From Multifurca ochricompacta (Eukaryota; Basidiomycota; Agaricomycetes; Russulales; Russulaceae), in NCBI GenBank assembly GCA_022496185.1, contig WTXG01000247.1, forward strand, positions 1 through 52,403: 52,403 nucleotides of DNA, written 5' to 3'. The notes beneath the pieces are model-generated. The model was given only the letters and a program-made list of their open reading frames with translations, searched no databases and had not been told where the DNA came from. How positions within the stretch are numbered: the first letter of the stretch is position 1; each line of letters begins with the position of its first letter. Of this stretch, positions 10,520-20,700 are shown piece after piece. Both the position numbers and the translations under genes were made by a program.

Positions 10520-11680
10520 TCAGAGAAGCAAAACCAAAACATGCCCCAAAAGGGGGCATCCAAAAACTATATTCAGGCTTGCACAAGGCAACTCCTGAAG
10601 CCAAGTGTGGTACATGTGAGCATACCTCCAACTGGACTCTGGCAGACCAAAATTCAATTACAATAAGGCAAAAAAATCAAATATATAGACTAATAGACAG
10701 CTCAATGACCCAGTGCAGTATCAGCTTGTGTGTGTGCAAGATGCAACTGCTTCTTGTCAGGCAATGGAGGGAGATTGTGCCCTATCCACTAATCTAATCT
10801 ACTCCATAATCCATAATATGCTGTTGAGATGGGCCAGTTGCAACTGGGACTGGAGACCAGACAGCCAGGCTCCTGGGAAGACTCAATCTTATGATTATGA
10901 TAAGATAATCTAAAGTGCATCGGATAATTGATTCAGAGACATTGCATGCACAACACATTCCTTCTGTCTTGTCACATTTAAATAACTATATTTATTCTAC
11001 TTATTGTCATGCTCCTCTGAGCAGTATAAAAGGTCACTATTCTGTACATGTTCACTTCAGTTTTGACCACATAAACTGAAGTGAGTATTAGTTAGTTTAT
11101 CTTATCTCTTATCTTTACCATATTTAGCTAACACTTATCTACTATCTAAATAGGTAAAGATACTATAGTGGGGGAGTTTTGGTGGCTTAATGACAAGATT
11201 AAAGCCCTGCCATCCATGCCATCTAATGCTGTCTACAGCTGTTTTTTGATGGGTTCAGACAGCATTTTCCATACCTGTAACCATCTGTCTCAATGATTGA
11301 CTTGAGCTGGCATGGTACAGGTATGGCACCATACTACAGCACCATCATACTGTAAGCTATGGGTATGGCACACAGCCCTAATGGCCTGGCTTGGCCTGGC
11401 TTCCAGCTTTGAGCCAGGCCAGGCACATCACTACTGACAAGAAGCAGCTGCATCTTGCATGCATGCAAGGTGATACTGCACTGGATCATTGAGCTGTCTA
11501 TTAGTCTAGATATTTGATTTTTGCCTTATTGTAATTGAATTTTGGTCTGCCAGAGTCCAGTTGGAGGTATGCTCACATGTACCACACTTGGCTTCAGGAG
11601 TTGCCTTGTGCAAGCTCAAATATAGTTTTTGGATGCCCCCTTTTGGGGCATGTTTTGGTATTGTTTCTCTGATGTCTCTT
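10520..11680. repeat. Inverted repeat joining two opposed copies of the second hAT-like family
   Basis: Bases 10520-10757 and 11434-11680 are reverse complements at high identity; GATGCAACTGCTTCTTGTCAG near 10740 pairs with CTGACAAGAAGCAGCTGCATC at 11434. The pairing continues beyond the short hAT insertion at 8475-10511: 8060-8474 pairs with about 11680-11996, 13208-13261 and 14687-14762. Bases 10758-11380 are the unpaired rest of copy 1. A TATAAAA and a hairpin (CTTCAGTTT to AAACTGAAG, 11054-11080) lie in the unpaired part, with no gene. Confidence 0.8.
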
Positions 11681-11996
11681 TTGTGATAATGTACCTACAA
11701 TTCCATTTATTGGGGGATTTCATGTTCCAGTATGCCCTGTTTACACTACTCATGCTCACAGAAGCAAATGAAATGCTTGAGTCCCTCTATGAGTTTCAGA
11801 TTATGGCTGGTAAAGTTGATTGTTGGGTATTGTACTCATAAACTACATAAAAAGGTGTAGAATAGCCCCAAGAATACACCTATTTGTTGCTTTATTGCTC
11901 TAAGCTTCTTGTTCATGCTATCCTGCTCAACTTAATTTTCTCTAGTAATACCATCTACTACCATATACTGTAAAACAGCTGTACCATACCCATACC

Positions 11997-13207
11997 TAGT
12001 GATTGGCAGGGGTAACCCTGGGGTATCCTCGTTGGTACCCGTACCCGTACCCGTACCCGTAGTGACGGGTACGGGTCACCCGTGAAAACGCATGCAAGTT
12101 CTTTACTTGCATTGCGCATTTCGGATACCCGGCCCAGGACTTCCCGGACCAAGAAGATACACAACGTGTTTATTTGTGGCTGTTTAAGATCCCTCAATGA
12201 CTCTTATTCTATGTTCAGAAGATTAAGATAATTCATTATTCCATTTTTATTTTATTATTCTGCTTTCAATTTTATACAAGCACAACTAAAATACAGTATA
12301 CAGAGATGATTAGATAGGATGTTATAGAACATTGATGAATAGCCTGTCAGATAACCACACAGAATGCAAAATAATTTGATGAACACATAGCAATTTGCAG
12401 GGGTAACCCCTGGGTAATTGTTTTGATACCTGGGTTACCCATAAAATGAAACACGTGCAAGTTCTTTACTTGCATCGCGCATTTCGGACATCCGGCCCAG
12501 GACATCCCGGTCAAGGAGATACGCACTTGGACACAACGTGTTCATTTATGGCTACTCAAGATCCCTCAGATATTGTTGGTTTATGTTCAGAAGATTAAAA
12601 GGATCCTTTATTTACATTATTATTTTATTATTCTGGTTTCATTTCATACAAGCGCGACTGTCCTTGTGCATTTAAGTCAACCTTCCTTAATAGGAAGGAG
12701 GTCAGACCACCATGCGATGCAATGTAGTCACTGCCCCATGCAGCTTGTAGATACACGCGGGCCTTTTTTCAGTAAACTAATTTGATAATTAGATTATATT
12801 ATAGTCTAAAGTAGTCTAGAGAGTATTTTAGATAGTGCCAGACTGGCAGAATTGGTCGCGCATTGATAAAACAGGTGCATCATGATTTTCAAGAAGTGGA
12901 TCACTGATAACACTTTTATTTTACATCGCACTGTTAATCTGCTTTGATATTTTATATAATAATACTAGAACATATTTAAAGATACCCTATAGCATACATC
13001 AGATGAGATCTTTTATTTTTGTGGCTGCAGATGTGTTTTATCTTAGAATTTCTACTGATCTTGTCAATGCATAATTGGTGCCTATACCCACCAAACCCAC
13101 CGCACAGGTATGGGTTTCCACAGGTTGGGAGCTGTATACCCGTACCCATACCCGGCAAAACCCGTGGCGCTTACCCACGTGGGTATGAAAACCCTTGACA
13201 ATCACTA
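11997..13207 (-). mobile_element. Short hAT-like element, copy 2
   Basis: The ends are TAGTGATTGGCAGGGGTAAC and the complement of TAGTGATTGTCAAGGGTTTT. The perfect duplication CCCATACC lies at 11989-11996 and 13208-13215. At 1,211 bp it is about 215 bp shorter than copy 3, because it has two rather than three internal CTCAAGATCCCTCA units. Subterminal CCCGTACCCGTACC is intact and keeps more CpG than copy 1. Confidence 0.93.
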
Positions 13208-13261
13208 CCCATACCATACTGTCAGCAATCCAGTGAGTGCAAAAAATGGTAGGTGTACAGG

Positions 13262-14686
13262 TAGTGATTGTCAAGGGTTTTCATACCCATGCAGGTAAGT
13301 GCCACGGGTTTTGCCGGGTACAGGTACGGGTATATGGCTCCCAACCCATGGAAACCCATACCTGTGCAGTGGGTTTGGTGGGTATAGGCACCAATTATGC
13401 ATTGACAAGATCAGTAGAAATTCTAAGATAAAACACATCTGCAGCCACAAAAATAAAAGATCTCGTCTGATGTATGCTACAGGGTATCTTTACATATGTT
13501 CTAGTATTATCATATGAAATATCAAAGCAGATCAACAGTGCGATGTAAAATAAAAGTGTTATCAGTGATCCACTTCTTGAAAATCATGATGCATCTGTTT
13601 TATTAACGTGCGATCAATTCTGCCAGTCTGGCACTATCTAAAATACTCTCTAGACTACTTTAGACTATAATATAATCTAATTATCAAATTAGTTTACTGA
13701 ATTAAGGCCCGTGTGTATCTACAAGCTGCATGGGGCAGCAACTACATTGCATTGCATGGTGGTCTGACCTCCTTCCTATTAAGGAAGGTTGACTTAAACG
13801 TGCCAGGACAGTTGTGCTTGTATGAAATGAAAGCAGAATAATAAAATAATAATGTAAATAAAGGATCCATTTAATCTTCTGAACATAAACCAACAATTTT
13901 TGAGGGATCTTGAGTAGCCATAAATGAACGCGTTGTGTCCAAGTGCTTATCTCCCTGACCGGGATGGCCCAGGCCATTTATCCGAAATGCACAGAAATGC
14001 AAAGAACAGTTGTGCTTGTATAAAATTGAAACCAGAATTATAAAATAAAAATGGAATAATAAATTATCTTAATCTTATGAATATAAAACAGGAATCTTTG
14101 AGGGATCTTAAGTAGCCATAAATGAATGCATTGTGTCCAAGTGCATATCTCCTAGACCAGGATGTTCTGGGCTGGATGTCCAAAATGCGCAATGCAAGTA
14201 AAGAACTTGCACACGTTTCATTTTATGGGTAACCCAGGTATCAAAACAGTTATCCAGGGGTTACCCCTGCCAATTTCTATGTGTTCATCAAATTTTTTTG
14301 CATTTTGTGTGGTTATCTGACAGGCTTTTCATCAATGTTCTATAACATCCTATCTAATCATCTCTGTATACTGGGGTGGATTTTAGTTGTGCTTGTATAA
14401 AATTGAAAGCAGAATAATAAGATAAAAATGGAATAATAAATTATCTTAATATTCTAAACATAAAACAAGAGTCATTGAGGGATCTTAAGCAGCCACAAAT
14501 GAATGCGTTGTGTATTGTCTTGGTCCAGGAAGGCCCAGGCCAGTCATCTGAAATGTGCGATGCAAGTAAAGAACTTGCACACATTTTCACGGGTGACCTG
14601 CAGGTTACCCATACCCGTCACTACGGGTACAGGTATGGGTACAGGTACCAACAAGGATACCCCAGGGTTACCCCTGCCAATCACTA
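13262..14686 (+). mobile_element. Short hAT-like element, copy 3 (best complete reference)
   Basis: It starts TAGTGATTGTCAAGGGTTTT and ends GGTTACCCCTGCCAATCACTA. The perfect duplication TGTACAGG lies at 13254-13261 and 14687-14694. It is 1,425 bp and has no ORF resembling a transposase, so it is non-autonomous. Three internal units (about 13900-13985, 14100-14215 and 14475-14590) end in GTAAAGAACTTGCAC or a variant. It is inverted relative to copies 1 and 2. Confidence 0.93.
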
Positions 14687-14762
14687 TGTACAGGTCAGCT
14701 GTACCCATCCCTCACCATCAAATAGACAGCTGTCACCATCAAATGGATGGCACACAGCCCTA

Positions 14763-15139
14763 GAGATGATGTGAGTCCTTTTGGCAGCAGAGAGGGCATG
14801 CATGGTAAGAAGCAAGTGTTGTTGATGATTATTTGGTGTATGTTTAACTTATTAAACATTGTCACATGACTGTCAATGCATTCCCATGACCACCAGATAC
14901 TGGTTTTGTCATCTCACATGTTGGCCACAAAACTGTTCCAATGATAATGCCTCACAAAACATTTTATATATCATGAACCACTGACCCAATTCACATTATT
15001 ATAGGCTCTAATTGACACCTAGATGCTACACTGTCATCTACCAATTTCTACTAATTTTGGAAATTATTCTCATTGTGTGGTAGGTCAATCTCTTCAGGAT
15101 GGCCAAACATTGGAACAGTTTTGTGGGTTACTGTATGTA
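14763..15139. repeat. AT-rich repeat stretch with a small inverted-repeat element (MITE-like)
   Basis: CCACAAAACTGTTCCAATG at about 14935-14953 and its complement CATTGGAACAGTTTTGTGGG at about 15111-15130 bracket about 160 bp without an ORF. This looks like a MITE of about 195 bp. No clear target duplication was seen. The rest of the interval holds nothing I recognise. Confidence 0.5.
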
Positions 15140-15940
15140 AGAGTTCATTGGTAAAGTAATGAGTCATAGATAAGGGTCAAAAGAAGGGTCAACATGGGAT
15201 AAGCAAGTCAAAACAATGAGTCAACAAGAGTATACAGACAGTCACATGATCAAGAAGAAGAAAGGGAGGAAAACGACAAGTGACGAGGTTCGTAACACAT
15301 CTTATTACCATCAATAGATGGCCATCACTGTCAAACAGACAGTGCACAGCCCTATTACATAGCTCTTGAAACTCAGGATCTCTTTCTTTTTTTCATCTAA
15401 TCACCCAAACTATCTCAGAAACCATTGATCAAGCTTTGAACATAACACTCTCAGTGCTTCTGGCATTGACTTAGACTCAACACAATTCCCATTTAACATT
15501 GACAAGGGATTAACTCCTTGTTGGTGACTCTTCCTGCCTCCTCTGTATGCTTGTAACACAGTGTACAACCCATTGACTATACAAGCTACACAAATGAATC
15601 CACACTTTGTGTGAACATCCCACACTGAGACATTACAGGGATGCTGAAAATGTGCAGTTTCAATTCACATTTAAAGCTAACACTACCAAGCTCTTAGATT
15701 CCAGTCTTGAGCTCCTTGTATCTAAGTAGCTTTGACTCTCACAGATCAACTCTTATTTTCTCTGACTTATCCTGTGTATAAGTCAACTGTCTCATCATTG
15801 AATCACTTACCTTGGAACCCCTGAATGAATCTTATCAGATCACACAGAGTGGTGTCAACCATTACACATCATGTTACAAACCTAGGACCAGACTTGTGTA
15901 TGTCACACTGAATGCCCCCACTGAGGTGTTACAAGTACTA
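15140..15940. repeat. Cluster of gypsy-family LTR fragments
   Basis: About 15140-15297 matches the 3' third of the LTR at 9413 (GGGTCAA...GTCACATGATCAAGAAG, GACGAGGTTCGTAACACAT). About 15400-15638 matches the 5' half of the same LTR on the opposite strand (CAGTGCTTCTGGCA, GGATTAACTCC, ending ACTGAGACATTACA). About 15840-15935 is a further LTR terminus (GACTTGTG...ACTGAGGTGTTACA). All are CpG-poor and truncated. They lie next to the first gene of the gene island. Confidence 0.65.
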
Positions 15941-16068
15941 AGAGCAGAAGGGAGGAGCAGAGGGAGAAACCCGGTGGTATGAGTGACTTTTTTTGCCTAA
16001 CCTTGTTCGGAGAAGTCTATTAACAGTGTCATTATTAGTTTCTTACTTACCCACCCCCACTTCCCCTT

Positions 16069-17328
16069 ATGACTTCACCACTAGATGAGCTCAAACGTTC
16101 TCTTGAGCATGAACATCTCTACAAACCACCTTCAGATAGTACTCCAGCCTCTCACGATGATGCTACCCTTCTGTACGTTATGCCCTGTCTCCTTTTTCAT
16201 TAACACAAATTCGCTAAATTACATCGCTCGCTCTCAATCAAAGTCGGTTTCTTCGAGCCCGCAAGTTCGATCCCATAAAGGCACACAAGCAATTCGCTGC
16301 CACTGAGGCTTGGAGGAGCAAGAATAATGTACTTCAACTCTATGCCACCTTTGACCAAGACGAGTTCGAATCTGCAAAGCGCTTTTATCCGCGCTGGACT
16401 GGCCGACGTGATAAGGTGAGTCGACCCATCTCACGCACCCCAGACCCATGTACTCATTCTCGTTACCTCTCAGCATGGAATACCCGTGTTTGTCTTCCGC
16501 CTCGCATCGTTGACAGCGCCACTTCAGAAAGAGCTCAACGCCATCCCAGAGGAGCGCCGCTACCAGCGCATGTGCGTTTTCTCCCGTCCCATTCTTTGAC
16601 CACTTCAACACAACGCCAACGCACGGCCCTAACAGCGTCGCCCTCTGGGAGTTCATGTCCCGCTTCACCCTTCCGTTTTGCTCAGCTCTTCCCCGCCCTT
16701 CTCTTTCCTTGGATGTGTCCACGACATCGCCATCCCCATCGCCATTGCCGTCACCATCACCATCATCTTCGCCTCCACCATTACCGCCACCTATCACGGC
16801 AACGACCTCGATCATCGACCTTGGTGGTATCTCTCTTGGCACGATGTGGTCCCTTCGCCGTCACCTCCAGCAGGCTTCGGAACTTGCCACTGCCCATTAC
16901 CCTGAAACACTCCACACTATCGCAGTTGTCAATGCCCCTGCATTCTTTCCCACCGTCTGGAACTGGATCAAGGTGAGACCCATCCTCTCTAGATCTCACC
17001 ACTTCAACTTCAAACTCGAATCCTTTCACGCATGTGCTCACCACCTTATCTTTAGGTCTGGTTCGACGAGGGCACACGCAACAAGGTCCACGTCCTCGGC
17101 GCTGATCCTGGTCCGGCGCTTCTCCAGCTCATGGACGCCGATTCGCTCCCGCAAGTTTACGGTGGCGCGCTCCCGTTTACTTTTGAGGACGAGCCCGTGG
17201 TTGACATCCCCGCACGCGAACTTCTCGGTTCTAACAAGATCCCTCGGGGGCCTGTTGTCTTTCTCGAAGGCAAGGTCACTCGGCCTGAGGGCTACACTGA
17301 GCCACAATATATACAAAACGGAACATAG
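16069..17328 (+). CDS. SEC14-like (CRAL-TRIO) lipid-transfer protein
   Basis: My splice reading is 16069-16172, 16244-16415, 16474-16571, 16636-16972 and 17056-17328, which gives 327 codons in one frame. The start ATG is the first in frame (MTSPLDELKRSL). The CRAL-TRIO N-terminal helix (TLLRFLRARKFD) is at residues 33-44. The lipid-binding domain follows: GIPVFVFRL about 94, IVALWEFMSRF about 125, IIDLGGISLG about 182, NAPAFFPTVWNWIK about 224, LPQVYGGAL about 265. Such proteins exchange phosphatidylinositol and phosphatidylcholine between membranes. A Ser/Pro-rich insert of about 35 residues at about 140-175 sits inside the fold and is unusual. It lies 130 bp from transposon relics and converges on SCC2. 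Confidence 0.88.
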
Positions 17329-17705
17329 AAGCAAGTTATAGATGCAGAAGGATTTGGCTCTTCCCCTTCAAATAATTTACAGAGACCATAATCATTACTA
17401 CGCTCGTGCACGAACACCTGAAGGACGTCTAACTTGTATAATTATACCGGCATCTTGAAACAATAAAGGGAACCGAAAAGGGGGCAAGCCGTCGGATGAA
17501 AGAAAAGAAAGGATAATGATATGCACAGTGGTACAAGAGCCGCAGCGCTGGTTGCGAATTTCAACTGGAAAAGGGTATATGAAACAACAATGTCTCGCCG
17601 CCCCTCTCTCTCTCTCGAAGTTTTTATCTTCGGATTTACTTCGGATTTAAAATGAAAGAAAAGAAAAGCAAAAGAAAAGAGTCCGCCTCGGTTTCTGACT
17701 ATTCT
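17329..17705. other. Shared 3' intergenic region between convergent genes
   Basis: This 377-bp stretch separates the stop codons of the SEC14-like and SCC2 genes. It has AATAAAG-like sequence near 17462, a CT dinucleotide run (17603-17615) and A/G-rich text near 17650-17680. I see no gene. It should hold both 3' UTRs. Confidence 0.6.
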
Positions 17706-20700
17706 TCATGCAAAGTCGTCTTCGGGGTCAGCAGTAACCCCGTCCTCATTCCAAATCTTTAAGAACTGGCAGAGATGATGGATCATGAGGAGGATGAGTA
17801 TGATCTGTCCGGACGGATGATCGACACCAAATACTGCGTACCGTGTCACGCTGCGCTGCCATGTCGGCCGTCGTCAGCAGTGGCCGCGTCGCGAATGGCA
17901 GACGGGCCCACGTGAGTGGAGCTGCCGCAGCACCCGCACGCCGCGTCGCGGGTTTGTCACCCAGTGCGTTCTTCTTGCCTATCACCCACTTGAGGCATTT
18001 CCTGTGCTCCCGCGTCTGGCGAACTAGAGATCGGGTGACAAAAGTAGTACGTACTCTTCAGAAAGGCCGTAAAGGTTCTTGAGGTGTGCTTTAAGAAGCA
18101 TAATCAAGGCGATCAAGACGGAACTACGCAGCAGGGGGAGCTTCTCGAGTGTTTGCCAGAGCGGCGTTACCGTCGCCATCACGACTGTGTCCATGCTCGT
18201 GTGGGTCGAGCCAGGTACCCAAGACGACTGTAGAGCGAGCCCACCTTCCCCACCTTCCCCACTTGGGACAGCCATGCTCATAGCGTCCGTCAGCTGTGCA
18301 TCCGCGCCGTTTGCATGAGCGAGCGGTGGCTGGGGGCCATTCGCAGCTAGTAGCTGAGCCAGCAGGTGCCCAGGAGACAAGGCCTCAACGCACTGCATGC
18401 CAGCAGTAGAGAGCACATTTGTGAGGCTTTTGATGACCAGAAGCACCTCCTCCTGGGTTTTGTAGTCGAACGTGGCAAAGTTTTCTGCCATATACCGTGC
18501 AAAGTCAACGTCCTCCTGAGGCACAGCCAGAGCGGTACCCATATCAAACGCGCGCACAAGGGCTTTGAGAAAGTCCAATTTCGGCCCGCGCTTCTCACGC
18601 ACAAGCGCGAACCAGCGATGCAACAACGCGGTCCCGCCACGGGCACCTTGGACGACACCAGAACCCTCGCGACCCTGAACGAGCTTGGTTTGGTACGAAA
18701 AGGACGCCCGCGCACTCATGATATATCGAGAATTGAGTAACGAGGCGTGCTTGATGTGCAATACAGAGTGCAAGGCACTCGCACGCGTACTCAGAGTCGT
18801 ATTCGGACTTGTCTCCAGAGCCACGATGACGGGAAAAGACTGGAGTGGATGTGCCAATCCTTGCTTGATCGTGAAGCTCAGAATATCGACGGCAGCGCCC
18901 TGGATTTGTGGGTGTTGGGACAGTGCTGCATCCAGGATTGGGTCCATGTAGCGCTGCACAATGGCCGAACTGACACTGCTTATGCTGTTAGCGCGACGCG
19001 TCTCGTTGATGTTATCATGCATACCCAGAGTCAGCGAAACCATCAGTATTACCGACAAGTTCTTCCATGTTAACTTCCGTCGGAGCTTGCTTGCCTTTTG
19101 CGCTTGCCTTGTTCTTCTCTTTATGAGCGTGCTTGGTCGCTTCTGATACAAGAAATTCCTGCATGATTCTGAGCAAGCGTGCACGGCCCTCCTCTTCCTG
19201 GGATGCAAACGTAGCATCCATGATCATTGCAGATGACTCCAATGTCATTAAAGTAGGTTGCGCGCGGAAGAGAAAGCCTGATATGCTCTTAAATGCGAAG
19301 CTGGATGAGAATGATCGTAACCCGTACCGAGACACTGCAAGGTGCGCCCGCGGAGCCCTGGTTCTGAGTGCTTTTGATAAAGGCCTAGGAGACTGCTATA
19401 GACGTGCTCAATGATGGAGCCCTAAAAACCCTGAGTAATGTTAGCTAATAAGAATGCGTAGGCTTACCTTAGAGACCATGTCAAGATCCGCCGAAAGATC
19501 TGATGCGAATTAGAGTGAATCGATGTTCACGGGCCAACAACCACGTACCTGGGTGGTCAGTTCTCAGGCAATCAAAGTTACAGTGCCCAACGAGAAGCGA
19601 GATGATGAAGATCAAGATGGACAGTGTGCGCAAGTCAGCCGGAGCCATCTGCGTCTTTTGGGCAGCGGCTTGCAAACGTGCTGAGAAGAGTAAGATTTTG
19701 AAGCAATTGAACATTGGGTTCCACGTACTATTGCACGATTTCAGGAGGCCAACGAGTCGATTGAAATCGTGTGTTAGATGCTGGACAACTGCACACAAAC
19801 ATGCAACTGTCTCTTGTAATGCCTAGGTCGTTGGTGTGATTTACCAAACTAATCACCGGTCACTCAGATCACCTACCTGGACACCACCTGCAGTCGAGGG
19901 TTTCAGGACCATGGGCTGCAGTGCCTGTTGCAACTCGTTTCCAAACTTGACAGCGGTCTTGGGCATATGTGGAACGGATACTCGGAAAATTTTGAGCAGA
20001 TAGTCTGATGTTACCTGCTCCTCCGACTGAAGGAAATCAAAAAGATGCCATTCAACTTTGGGAATAGGCTTACAGACGTGGCATTCTTGAGATAGGGCAG
20101 TAGCGTAGACGCGTTGGAGCCGGACACTATAGCTGGGTACGCAGAACTGAACAGGTAGATGGTCCGGATACAGTTGATAACCGTCTAAACCACTCGTTCA
20201 GACACTGATGAGACCCGAAAATGATTGGCCCTCACGAAACCCGGGAGTTCCGAGGCGTCCACAAGGCCATCAATTAAAGCCTCGCAAATCTCGCCGTACC
20301 GCGCATGGAGTTGACTCGCCTCGTTATCCTCCTTCGATACCATGATTTTATGTAGCACGTCCTCCAGAGGAGATTGTCTGTCCCTGAAGTTCGCCGCCAC
20401 GCTCATGATGACAGACACCTTGTTCAGGAGCTGTGCCTTGTCCTGTTGGTCTGGGACTTGGCCGCCATTTCGTAGCTTTTGCAGAGCTGGCTGGGAAACT
20501 ATGTTCGGAAACCATAACTCCTCAAGAGTTTTAATTGACAGATCCTTAACAGTGTCATCCTCGTCAAACATCCTTAGCACAAGCCTTGTGCAAATGTCAG
20601 TGCGGCGCTTGATATCGTCGCCAACACTATAGAGGGCTCTGAGGAGTTTGATGACACGCTTGCGAACGCCAAGGCCAGTATCCTACGAGTATTCAGAGTA

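Larger units (their letters stand above)
8043..11380 (+). mobile_element. hAT-like element of a second family (TAGGGCTG ends), carrying nested insertions
   Basis: It begins TAGGGCTGCATGCCATCC and ends with the complement GGCACACAGCCCTA. It is flanked by the perfect 8-bp duplication ATGGCCTG (8035-8042 and 11381-11388), the hAT hallmark. It contains a complete shorter hAT-like element (8475-10511), which itself contains a solo LTR (9413-10007). Without these, the host element is about 1.3 kb. No transposase is encoded, so it is non-autonomous. Confidence 0.82.
11434..14762 (-). mobile_element. Second copy of the TAGGGCTG hAT-like element, inverted and split by two insertions
   Basis: Read on the minus strand from 14762, it starts TAGGGCTGTGTGCCATCC and follows the left arm of the copy at 8043-8474 and 10520-10757. 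It is interrupted by short hAT-like copies at 13262-14686 and 11997-13207. The match stops at 11434, next to another hAT-like end (CACATCACTA, ending at 11433). Its second terminus was not found, so it is truncated. Confidence 0.68.

Noticed and set aside
16234..16842. 202-codon minus-strand ORF over the SEC14-like gene
   Set aside because: It is antisense to CRAL-TRIO exons; its Gly/Asp repeats mirror the Ser/Pro insert.
17746..17985. 79-codon minus-strand ORF as a separate small gene
   Set aside because: It reads as penultimate exon sequence of SCC2 (frame continues to the acidic C-terminus at 17706).
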